Origin: Micromonospora mirobrigensis
GTDB taxonomy: Bacteria > Actinomycetota > Actinomycetes > Mycobacteriales > Micromonosporaceae
DNA length: 64,000 nucleotides
Reading direction: 5' to 3'
Assembly: GCF_900091555.1 (NCBI RefSeq)
Contig: NZ_FMCX01000006.1
Span: forward strand, 1-64,000
Below the pieces are notes generated by a model. The model searched no databases. It was not told the DNA's origin and saw nothing but the letters and a program-made list of their open reading frames with translations. Of this stretch, positions 56,730 through 64,000 are shown in pieces (position 1 is the first letter of the stretch; the number at the start of each line of letters is the position of its first letter). Both the position numbers and the translations under genes were made by a program.

Positions 56730-59354
56730 GTGACGCTGGCGCTCTACCGCAAATACCGGCCGCGCACCTTCGCCGAGATGATCGGCCAGGAGCAGGTCAC
56801 CGAGCCGCTGTCCCAGGCACTGCGCAGCGGCCGGCTCAACCACGCCTACCTCTTCTCCGGCCCGCGGGGTTGCGGCAAGACCTCCAGCGCCCGGATCCTG
56901 GCCCGCTCGCTCAACTGTGAGCAGGGCCCCACCCCCGAGCCGTGCGGGCAGTGCGAGTCCTGCCGGGGGCTGGCCCCCGACGGCAGCGGGTCGATCGACG
57001 TCATCGAGATCGACGCGGCCAGCCACGGCGGCGTCGACGACGCCCGGGACCTGCGCGAGAAGGCGTTCTTCGCGCCGGCCCGCAGCCGCTTCAAGATCTA
57101 CATCATCGACGAGGCGCACATGGTCTCGTCGGCCGGCTTCAACGCCCTGCTCAAGCTGGTCGAGGAGCCGCCGGAGTACGTCAAGTTCATCTTCGCCACC
57201 ACCGAGCCGGAGAAGGTCCTCGGCACGATCAGGTCGCGGACCCACCACTACCCGTTCCGGCTGTTCCCGCCGAAGGTGGTCCGGCCGTACCTTGAGCAGT
57301 TGACCGAGGCGGAGGGGGTCAAGGTCGACCCGGCCGTCTTCCCGCTCGTGGTGCGCGCCGGTGCGGGCAGCATGCGGGACAGCCTCTCCGTGCTCGACCA
57401 GCTCATCGCGGGCGCCGGCCCGGAGGGGGTCAGCTACGCCCGGGCCGTCGCGCTGCTCGGCGTGACCGACTCGGCGCTGATCGACGAGATGTGCGACGCG
57501 CTGGCCGCCGGGGACGGCGCCGCCGCGTACGCCACCGTCGACCGGGTGGCCGAGGCCGGGCACGACCTGCGTCGGTTCGCCTCCGACCTGCTGGAACGGC
57601 TGCGCGACCTGATCGTCCTCCAGCAGGTGCCGGACGCCGCCGCCAAGGGTCTCATCGACGGCCCGGCCGACCAGATGGAGCGGATGGCCGCCCAGGCCCA
57701 GCGGCTCGGTCCGGCCACCCTGTCCCGGTGCGCCGACATCGTGCACAACGGGCTGGTCGAGATGCGCGGCGCCACCGCGCCCCGGCTGCTGATGGAGCTG
57801 ATCTGCGCCCGGATGCTGCTGCCCGGTGCCGACGACTCGACCGGTGGGCTGCTCCAGCGCCTGGAACGCATGGAGCGCCGGCTCACCCTGGGTGGCGGCG
57901 AGCTGCCGCCGGCCGCCGCCGGGCCCGCGCCGGTCGCGCCCGCCCCGGAGGTACGCCAGCAGCCTCCCGCCCCGGCCGCGGCTGCCGCCGCGCCAGCCCC
58001 GGAGACCGCCGGCGAGCCGGCGGCTGCCGCACCCCCGCAGGCCGTCCCCGCGGCCGTCCCGTCCCAGGAAGCGACCGGCCCGTCCCACGGCTCGGCCGCC
58101 CATTCCCACGGCTCGGCCGCGCCGGCCGCGCCGGAGTCCGGCGCCCCGGCCCGCCGCCCGGTGCCGCCTTCGGCGGTGCTGCCCGACCCGGCGACCCCCG
58201 CCCCGCCCCGCCCCGGCGCGTCCGCCCCGGGCGCGCTGGACGCGGTTGCGGTCCGCCGGGCCTGGCCGGACATCGTGGCCAAGGTGAACCGGATCAAGAA
58301 GCCGGCGGCGGCGCTGATGCGGGACGCGGTGGTCCGCGACGTCGACGGCGACACGCTGGTGCTGACCGTCAAGTCGCCGGTGCTGGCGCAGATGATGGGC
58401 AACCAGACCTCTGTGCTGGCCGAGGCGCTGTACGAGGAGTTCGGTGTCCGCTGGCAGATCCGCTGCGAGGTGGCCGGCGAGCGGGGTGGCAGCACGCTCG
58501 GCGCCCCGGCGCCGTCGTCCGCGCCGGCCCGACCGGCCGCCCAGCCGCCTGCGGCTCCCGCCCAGCCGCCTGCGGCTGCCGCGCAACCGCCAGCGGCCCC
58601 CGTCCGGCCCGCTGCCGGTCACGACCAGCCCGGCGGCTCGGCCCGTCCCGACAGTGCCCGGGACGGCGGTGCTCGTAACGGCAGTGCCCCCACCGGCGGT
58701 GGCGACCCGTCGGGCGGCGGATCCGACGACGAGGACTGGCCCGAGCCGGCCCGACCCGGCGGCGACGGCGCTCCCCGCGCGGGGGCCCGGCCGGAGGGCG
58801 TTGCCGGCACGGCGGACGATGCCGGCGGTGACTGGCCGGAGGCGGCCCGCCCGGGTGGCTCGCCGACGAGCGCCCCGAACGGCGGTCCCGCAGGCAGCTC
58901 CGGCGCGCACCCGCCGGTCGCGGTCGACCCCGGTGTCAACCCGCCGACCGCGACCAACTCCGGCGGGAGCGCTGCGCCCGGATCCGGGTCGGCCCCGGCG
59001 GCACCGCGACGGCCGGCCAACGGCGCGCCGGTGAGCAGCGCGATCGCCGCCGCGCGGGCTGCCGCGGCGGGCGCCGGCAAGGGCGCGCGGACCGGTCCGG
59101 AGGCGCGTAGGACCGCCGACGCGGACTGGGCGGGGGAGCCGCCGTACGACCCGGACTTCGACGGGCCGCTGCGCGGCGGCCGGTCGGGCGGGCAGCCGGC
59201 CACCCCGGCCTACGAGGGCTTCGACCCGGGTGACGAGCCGCTCGACGTGGTGATCGACGAGCGGACCGCCCGGCAGTCCAGCGAGGAGCAGGCCGTGCAG
59301 CTGCTCCGGGAGGCGTTCGGCGCCGAGAAGATCGACGAGGTGGACGCCCGCTAG
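56730..59354 (+). CDS. dnaX: DNA polymerase III subunit gamma/tau
   Basis: 874 aa from GTG 56730 with GAGGAGG upstream. Clamp-loader ATPase: Walker A GPRGCGKTS near 47, zinc site CEQGPTPEPCGQCESC (about 66-81), DEAH-like IIDEAHM near 130, sensor FIFATTEPEKV near 155. Domain III ends near 365. A long Pro/Ala/Gly-rich, low-complexity region (about 400-520 and 590-840) surrounds a conserved helical tau-type segment (about 525-595, WPDIVAKVNRIKKPAAALMRD). No frameshift signal for a short gamma form was noticed. Loads the sliding clamp. Confidence 0.93.
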   Translation: MTLALYRKYRPRTFAEMIGQEQVTEPLSQALRSGRLNHAYLFSGPRGCGKTSSARILARSLNCEQGPTPEPCGQCESCRGLAPDGSGSIDVIEIDAASHGGVDDARDLREKAFFAPARSRFKIYIIDEAHMVSSAGFNALLKLVEEPPEYVKFIFATTEPEKVLGTIRSRTHHYPFRLFPPKVVRPYLEQLTEAEGVKVDPAVFPLVVRAGAGSMRDSLSVLDQLIAGAGPEGVSYARAVALLGVTDSALIDEMCDALAAGDGAAAYATVDRVAEAGHDLRRFASDLLERLRDLIVLQQVPDAAAKGLIDGPADQMERMAAQAQRLGPATLSRCADIVHNGLVEMRGATAPRLLMELICARMLLPGADDSTGGLLQRLERMERRLTLGGGELPPAAAGPAPVAPAPEVRQQPPAPAAAAAAPAPETAGEPAAAAPPQAVPAAVPSQEATGPSHGSAAHSHGSAAPAAPESGAPARRPVPPSAVLPDPATPAPPRPGASAPGALDAVAVRRAWPDIVAKVNRIKKPAAALMRDAVVRDVDGDTLVLTVKSPVLAQMMGNQTSVLAEALYEEFGVRWQIRCEVAGERGGSTLGAPAPSSAPARPAAQPPAAPAQPPAAAAQPPAAPVRPAAGHDQPGGSARPDSARDGGARNGSAPTGGGDPSGGGSDDEDWPEPARPGGDGAPRAGARPEGVAGTADDAGGDWPEAARPGGSPTSAPNGGPAGSSGAHPPVAVDPGVNPPTATNSGGSAAPGSGSAPAAPRRPANGAPVSSAIAAARAAAAGAGKGARTGPEARRTADADWAGEPPYDPDFDGPLRGGRSGGQPATPAYEGFDPGDEPLDVVIDERTARQSSEEQAVQLLREAFGAEKIDEVDAR

Positions 59355-59363
59355 CCCGGCCGG

Positions 59364-60422
59364 TCAGACCGTCCAGGCGGGCAGGCCGTGCGGGTGGGCC
59401 CGGGCGAGCAGCCGGTCCGGGCCGGCACCGAGCCGGGCCCGCAGCTCGAAGTGCCGGCCGTCCGGGTCCGGCTCGAACGACAGGTACGCGAACGGCGCGC
59501 CACCGCCGGCCAGCCGGTCGATCTCCGCGTCGACCCGGCGCCACTCCGCCGCGGGCACGTACTGCCGCATCACCGAGTGCCACAGCACGGTGAGCGTGCC
59601 GGGCCGGGTGTCCAGCCCGGCGAGGAAGTCGGCGGCGCCCGCCGCCACCACCCGGGCGGGCAGCGCCCGGGCCAGCTCCAGCGCCCCGGCCAGCCGGGCG
59701 GCCCGGGCGGTGTTCTCCGGCCAGACGTACGCCCGCAGCGCCAGCGCGCCCTCCGCGCCGGCGGGGTCCAGCGGCGTCACGTCGCAGCCGAGCCGCTCGA
59801 CCACGGTGACCTCGGGGTACGCCCGGGCGGCGGCCCGCAGCCAGCCGGGTACGCCGTCGCGCCACGCGTCGGGCAGCGGCACCGGGGAGTCGGCCGGCCC
59901 CCAGGCGAAGTCCGTCGCCGTCACCCGGAACCGGTCGGCGCGCAGGTTCAACCCGGCGCTCGCGCCGATCTCGACCAGGCGGACGGGCCGGTCACCCAGC
60001 TCGTCGATGGCGTGCAGCAGGCCGGCGAGGAGCAGGTTGGCCCGGCCGACCTCGTTGGTCTGCGGCGGGCGGCGCAGCCAGGGGCGCAGGGCGTCCCGTT
60101 GCGCGGCGACCACCGCCCGGAACGCGGCCCAGCAGTCCGCCGCGTCCCCGGCCCGGTACGCCCCGCCGGCGCTCGGATAGAACCGGGCCAGCTCGGGCGC
60201 CCGCCCGGTGAGCACCAGCGCGTGCACGCCCCCGAGCAGCCGCAGCGGGACGGCGGCGTCCAGCGGGGCGTCGGCGTACCCGTCGATGGCCTCGGCGCAC
60301 GGCCCGCCGGCCCGGACGTCCGCCGCGGCGCGGACCAGCAGGTCGGCATAGCACCCGCCGCCCATGGCCGCGCAGGCCCGGGCCTGCCGTTCCATCACCT
60401 CGGCCGCCCGTTCGCCGGACAT
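59364..60422 (-). CDS. DUF2332 domain-containing protein
   Basis: 352 aa from ATG 60422 with GGAGGTG at four-base spacing. LVEIGASAGLNLRADRFR (about 146-163) is the diagnostic DUF2332 block and looks like a SAM-type nucleotide loop; later VLWHSVMRQYVP and FAYLSFEPD are also typical. A Rossmann-like methyltransferase is possible but no activity is known. Sits between dnaX and ybaB on the opposite strand, interrupting the usual order of those genes. Confidence 0.85.
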   Translation of the reverse strand: MSGERAAEVMERQARACAAMGGGCYADLLVRAAADVRAGGPCAEAIDGYADAPLDAAVPLRLLGGVHALVLTGRAPELARFYPSAGGAYRAGDAADCWAAFRAVVAAQRDALRPWLRRPPQTNEVGRANLLLAGLLHAIDELGDRPVRLVEIGASAGLNLRADRFRVTATDFAWGPADSPVPLPDAWRDGVPGWLRAAARAYPEVTVVERLGCDVTPLDPAGAEGALALRAYVWPENTARAARLAGALELARALPARVVAAGAADFLAGLDTRPGTLTVLWHSVMRQYVPAAEWRRVDAEIDRLAGGGAPFAYLSFEPDPDGRHFELRARLGAGPDRLLARAHPHGLPAWTV

Positions 60423-60560
60423 CCGCCACCTCCCCGTGTCGCCTTCCGTGATCATCGTCCCCGGGTCCGGCGATCCGGAAGTACCGTGCGGCGGCGAGCC
60501 TGCTCACAACGGCTAGGCTTGGCGACGGCCGAGCGGGACGAGTGCGAGAAGGAGCCATCC

Positions 60561-60893
60561 GTGCGCCCAGGTGGACAGCCGAACATGCAGCAGATGCTGA
60601 AGCAGGCGCAGAAGATGCAGCAGCAGATCGCCAAGGCGCAGGCCGAGCTCGCCGAGGCCGAGCTGACCGGCACCGCCGGCGGTGGCCTGGTCACCGCGAC
60701 CGTCGCGGGCACCGGCGAGCTGAAGGCGATCAAGATCGATCCGAAGGCGGTCGACCCGGAGGACGTCGAGACGCTGGAGGACCTGGTCGTCGCGGCCGTG
60801 CACAACGCCGCCGAGGCGGCCCGCGAGCTGACCGAGAAGAAGATGGGCCCGGTCTCCGGCGGCATGGGCGGCCTCGGCCTGCCCGGGTTCTGA
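60561..60893 (+). CDS. ybaB: YbaB/EbfC family nucleoid-associated protein
   Basis: 110 aa from GTG 60561 with AAGGAG upstream. N-terminal helix MQQMLKQAQKMQQQIAKAQAELAEAEL, central strands with GGGLVTATVAGTGELKAIKIDP, C-terminal helix EDLVVAAVHNAAEAARELTEKKM. Forms tweezer-like dimers that bind DNA. Linked with recR (8 bp apart), as in most bacteria. Confidence 0.93.
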   Translation: MRPGGQPNMQQMLKQAQKMQQQIAKAQAELAEAELTGTAGGGLVTATVAGTGELKAIKIDPKAVDPEDVETLEDLVVAAVHNAAEAARELTEKKMGPVSGGMGGLGLPGF

Positions 60894-60900
60894 GCCGGCG

Positions 60901-61494
60901 GTGTACGAGGGCGCCATCCAGGACCTGATCGACGAGCTGGGACGGCTCCCGGGCGTCGGCCCGAAGAGCGCCCAGCGGATCGCCTTCCACGTCCTGTCCG
61001 CGGACCCGGCCGACGTCAACCGGCTGGCCGGCGCGCTGCGTAAGGTCAAGGACCTGGTCCGGTTCTGCACCACCTGCTACAACGTGTCCGAGTCCGAGCA
61101 GTGCCGGATCTGCCGCGATCCGCGCCGCACCGACGAGGTGCTCTGCGTGGTGGAGGAGCCGAAGGATGTCGTGGCGGTGGAGCGGACCGGCGAGTTCCGC
61201 GGCCGCTACCACGTGCTGGGCGGGGCGATCAATCCGCTCGAGGGCATCGGGCCGGACAATCTGCGCATCCGGGAGCTGCTGCTCCGGCTCGGCACCGGCG
61301 CGGTACGCGAGCTGATCCTCGCCACCGACCCGAACACCGAGGGTGAGGCGACGGCGACGTACCTCGCCCTGATGGTCAAGCCGATGGGGATCGCGGTCAC
61401 CCGGCTGGCCAGCGGGCTGCCGGTCGGCGGCGACCTGGAGTACGCCGACGAGATCACCCTCGGCCGGGCCTTCGAGGGCCGGCGCGCCGTCTGA
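60901..61494 (+). CDS. recR: Recombination protein RecR
   Basis: 197 aa from GTG 60901. HhH at LPGVGPKSAQRIAFHVL, C4 zinc finger CTTCYNVSESEQCRICRDP, Toprim domain with VVEEPKD and LATDPNTEGEAT, C-terminal GLPVGGDLEYADEITLGRAFEGRR. Complete, standard length. Acts with RecO/RecF in gap repair. Last gene of the ybaB-recR unit; a hairpin (61517-61545) follows. Confidence 0.95.
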   Translation: MYEGAIQDLIDELGRLPGVGPKSAQRIAFHVLSADPADVNRLAGALRKVKDLVRFCTTCYNVSESEQCRICRDPRRTDEVLCVVEEPKDVVAVERTGEFRGRYHVLGGAINPLEGIGPDNLRIRELLLRLGTGAVRELILATDPNTEGEATATYLALMVKPMGIAVTRLASGLPVGGDLEYADEITLGRAFEGRRAV

Positions 61495-61516
61495 GGCGTA
61501 CCCGATCGAGGCCGTG

Positions 61517-61545
61517 CGGCCGGTGCCGGACCCCGGCGCCGGCCG
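61517..61545 (+). terminator. recR terminator
   Basis: 13-bp stem CGGCCGGTGCCGG / CCGGCGCCGGCCG with one G-T pair and a 3-nt loop, 23 bp after recR. Confidence 0.65.
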
Positions 61546-61765
61546 TTCGTCCGTTTCCGGCCCGGCGGCCGTGTCCACTGTGGGTTCTGACATGTGGACT
61601 TCGCTGGCGACTGTCGATGTAACAAATCGGTCAACCTGAAAGCTGGGCATTCCGCCCTAATTGCCGCTGGGTGTGACACCGATCTGTGCTCCGCGCACCG
61701 GTTAAGACACGATCCGGTACCAACCGCTTCGTCGGCAGTTTCCCGGCGGTCCGAACGGGGGCTAA

Positions 61766-61785
61766 GGTCACCGCCATCGGTGACC
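61766..61785. promoter_or_regulatory. Perfect inverted repeat before the ABC binding-protein gene
   Basis: GGTCACCG-CCAT-CGGTGACC, an 8-4-8 palindrome 46 bp before the start codon. TAAGGT (61763-61768) could be a -10 box overlapping it. Candidate operator. The rest of the 336-bp gap holds only the recR terminator. Confidence 0.5.
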
Positions 61786-61830
61786 CCTGTCACCACGTTG
61801 TCCGTACCCCCAAGGACGAGGTGAAGCACC

Positions 61831-63492
61831 ATGCGTGCACCCAGGCCGAAGGTCGCCATCGCGGCCGTCGCGGTCGCGGCCCTCGCGGTAGCAGGCTGCG
61901 CCGAGAGCGACCGCGATAGTGGTTCCGGAGGTAGCAAGAAGGACACCCTCGTCTTCGGCGTCGCCGGAGACCCGAAGGTGCTCGACCCCAGCTTCGCCAG
62001 CGACGGTGAGTCGCTGCGCGTGGCCCGCCAGGTCTTCGAGACGCTGGTCCGCCCGGAGGAGGGTGGCACCAAGGTCACGCCGGGTCTGGCCGAGTCCTGG
62101 ACGCCGGACGCCGCCGGCACCACCTGGACCTTCAAGCTCCGCTCGGGCGTGAAGTTCCACGACGGCACCGACTTCAACGCCGAGGCGGTCTGCAAGAACT
62201 TCGACCGCTGGTACAACGCCAAGGGCCTCATGCAGAGCCCGGACGTGACGGCGTACTGGCAGGACGTCATGGGCGGCTTCGCCAAGAACGAGAACGCCGA
62301 CCTGCCGCCGAGCCTCTTCAAGTCCTGCACCGCCAAGGACGCCACCACGGTCGACCTGGCCTTCACCCGGGTCTCCAGCAAGATCCCGGCCGCCCTGATG
62401 CTGCCGTCGTTCTCCATCCACAGCCCGAAGGCGCTGGAGGAGTTCGACGCGAGCAACGTCACCGGCACCGCCGAGGACATCAAGTACCCGGCGTACGCGA
62501 TGGAGCACCCGACCGGCACCGGCCCGTTCAAGTTCAAGTCCTGGGACGTCGCGAACAAGACGCTCACCATCGAGCGCAACGACGACTACTACGGCGACAA
62601 GGCCAAGCTGAAGACCATCATCTACAAGACGATCTCGGACGAGAACGCCCGCAAGCAGGCGCTCCGCTCGGGTGACATCCAGGGTTACGACCTGGTCGGC
62701 CCGGCCGACGTCGACCCGCTGAAGAAGGAGGGCTTCAACGTCCTCACCCGCCCGGCGTTCAACATCCTCTACCTGGCCATCAACCAGAAGGGGAACCCGA
62801 AGCTCGCCGACATCCGGGTCCGCCAGGCGATCGCGTACGCGCTGAACCGTCAGGCGCTGGTCGACTCGAAGCTGCCCCCGGGCGCCAAGGTCGCGCTGAA
62901 CTTCATGCCGGACACCGTCGAGGGCTGGAACGGCGACGTCACCAAGTACGACTACAACCCGGAGAAGGCCAAGCAGCTGCTGGCCGCGGCCGGCGCGTCG
63001 AACCTGACGCTGAAGTTCCACTACCCGACCGAGGTCACCCGGCCGTACATGCCGAACCCGAAGGACATCTTCGAGCTGCTCTCGGCGGACCTCCAGGCGG
63101 TCGGCATCAAGGTCGAGGCCATCCCGCTGAAGTGGAGCCCGGACTACCTCAACGCCACCACCTCCGGCAGCAAGCACGACCTGCACTTCCTCGGCTGGAC
63201 CGGTGACTACGGCGACGCGTACAACTTCATCGGCACCTTCTTCGACCGGCCGAAGGACGAGTGGGGCTTCAACAACCCGCAGCTCTTCGCCCAGTTCAAG
63301 GACGCCGACACCACCGCCGACGCGGCGGCGCGGACGGAGAAGTACAAGGCGCTCAACAAGGCCGTGATGGACTTCCTGCCGGGTGTGCCGATCTCGCACT
63401 CCCCGCCGGCGATCGTGTTCGGCAAGGACGTGACCGGGATCAAGGCGAGCCCGCTCACCGACGAGCGGTTCGCCACCGCCGAGTTCAAGTAG
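61831..63492 (+). CDS. ABC transporter substrate-binding lipoprotein, family 5 (peptide/nickel type)
   Basis: 553 aa. Signal with lipobox LAVAGC (Cys near 23), then Ser/Gly linker. SBP_bac_5 fold: VFGVAGDPKVLDP, ARQVFETLVRPEE, LAESWTPDAAGTTWTFKLRSGVKFHDGTDFNAEAV, GTGPFKFKSWDV, VRQAIAYALNRQALV. Captures peptides or similar small molecules outside the membrane. GAGGTGAAGC precedes the ATG. Followed by a hairpin and the permease gene. Confidence 0.93.
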   Translation: MRAPRPKVAIAAVAVAALAVAGCAESDRDSGSGGSKKDTLVFGVAGDPKVLDPSFASDGESLRVARQVFETLVRPEEGGTKVTPGLAESWTPDAAGTTWTFKLRSGVKFHDGTDFNAEAVCKNFDRWYNAKGLMQSPDVTAYWQDVMGGFAKNENADLPPSLFKSCTAKDATTVDLAFTRVSSKIPAALMLPSFSIHSPKALEEFDASNVTGTAEDIKYPAYAMEHPTGTGPFKFKSWDVANKTLTIERNDDYYGDKAKLKTIIYKTISDENARKQALRSGDIQGYDLVGPADVDPLKKEGFNVLTRPAFNILYLAINQKGNPKLADIRVRQAIAYALNRQALVDSKLPPGAKVALNFMPDTVEGWNGDVTKYDYNPEKAKQLLAAAGASNLTLKFHYPTEVTRPYMPNPKDIFELLSADLQAVGIKVEAIPLKWSPDYLNATTSGSKHDLHFLGWTGDYGDAYNFIGTFFDRPKDEWGFNNPQLFAQFKDADTTADAAARTEKYKALNKAVMDFLPGVPISHSPPAIVFGKDVTGIKASPLTDERFATAEFK

Positions 63493-63518
63493 TCCTGACC
63501 TGACCTGAGGCACCGAAT

Positions 63519-63552
63519 GCGGGCGGGCGCTGGAACCACAGCGTCCGCCCGC
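63519..63552 (+). terminator. Hairpin between binding-protein and permease genes
   Basis: 14-bp stem GCGGGCGGGCGCTG with one G-T pair, loop GAACCA. A partial terminator here would give more binding protein than permease, a common layout in such operons. Confidence 0.6.
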
Positions 63553-63580
63553 ACCCCTCCGCACCCCCTTCGAGGCCGCC

Positions 63581-64000
63581 GTGTTCCGCTTCATCGTCAG
63601 ACGCCTGCTACAGCTGATACCCACCCTGTTCGGGCTCTCCGTCCTGCTGTTCATCTGGCTGCACCGCCTGCCCGGCGGGCCCGAGACCGCGATCCTCGGT
63701 GAGCGCGGCACCCCGCAGATGCGCGCCGCTATCCGGCGCAGCCTCGGCCTCGACGAGCCGATCCTGGTCCAGTACGCGCGCTTCCTGCGCCGCATGATCA
63801 AGCTGGACCTCGGCACCTCGACCTCCACCAAGCGAGCCGTCACCACCGAGTTCCTGGAGCGGTTCCCCGGCACCGTCGAGCTGACCGTCATGGCGATGGT
63901 CATCGCCATCGGCATCGGAATCCCGCTGGGCTACCTGGCCGCCCGCCGCCGGGGCCGGTTCCTCGACCACGCCTCGGTCGGCGGCTCGCTGATCGGCATC
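63581..64000 (+). CDS. ABC transporter permease (DppB/OppB-like), partial
   Basis: First 140 codons from GTG 63581; runs off the window. N-terminal RFIVRRLLQLIPTLFGLSVLLFIWL is the typical first helix of dipeptide permeases, followed by IRRSLGLDEPILVQYARFL and LDLGTS, the usual periplasmic segment. VELTVMAMVIAIGIGIPLGYLAARRRG is the next helix and loop. Works with the binding lipoprotein just upstream. Confidence 0.9.
   Translation, partial: MFRFIVRRLLQLIPTLFGLSVLLFIWLHRLPGGPETAILGERGTPQMRAAIRRSLGLDEPILVQYARFLRRMIKLDLGTSTSTKRAVTTEFLERFPGTVELTVMAMVIAIGIGIPLGYLAARRRGRFLDHASVGGSLIGI

Overview
High-GC actinobacterial chromosome, most likely Micromonospora or a close relative. Codon use is strongly G/C-ending, GTG starts are common, and an aftD-type arabinosyltransferase region, a DUF6230/DUF6114 pair, GH81 and GH26 secreted glycosidases and an ffs-dnaX-ybaB-recR cluster are present. 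The window opens in the 3' end of a 23S rRNA gene, followed by the 5S gene.

Layout. 0-0.4 kb: end of an rRNA operon. 0.6-6.8 kb: NADPH/F420-type reductase, VanW-domain protein, NudC-like Nudix enzyme, exported five-FN3 protein. 6.8-20.6 kb: cell-envelope region with a flippase-like protein, a polytopic membrane protein, a DUF2613 peptide, a GT4 glycosyltransferase, an AftD-like arabinofuranosyltransferase, an acyltransferase, a DUF3068 (PorA-type) protein and the DUF6230/DUF6114 pair. 20.7-39.3 kb: mixed core and accessory genes, including a DUF885 hydrolase, an EamA exporter, a PHP hydrolase, GH81 glucanase, an M23 lipoprotein, tadA, deoD, tRNA-Ser(CGA), a TetR/MBL pair, an ArsR/MFS pair and GH26 mannanase.

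39.6-56.4 kb: an integrated actinomycete integrative and conjugative element (AICE) of about 16.8 kb, not previously labelled in the sequence supplied. A 55-bp direct repeat with one mismatch bounds it. The right copy is the 3' half of an intact tRNA-Ser(GGA); the left copy is an orphan tRNA fragment. It carries integrase, excisionase, a prim-pol plus ATPase replication module, an FtsK/TraB-type translocase, an SpdB-like DUF2637 membrane protein, Nudix, DUF6284, RRQRL and several tiny Cys-rich proteins. Cargo of lower GC sits at both ends: a ParB-like protein with a Dam methylase, an XRE regulator with a cysteine hydrolase, and an HTH/membrane pair. Three repeat families match the machinery: paired 12-bp-period repeats about 75-115 bp inside each att copy (candidate integrase arm sites), eleven copies of GCGGAGAT beside the replication genes (candidate origin), and five CTAGCGG heptamers just after the translocase gene (candidate transfer locus).

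56.4-64 kb: core chromosome resumes with tRNA-Ser(GGA), SRP RNA, dnaX, a divergent DUF2332 gene, ybaB, recR, and the start of a peptide ABC-transporter operon cut by the window end. Annotation rests on reading the sequence alone; family names come from motif recognition, not from searches.
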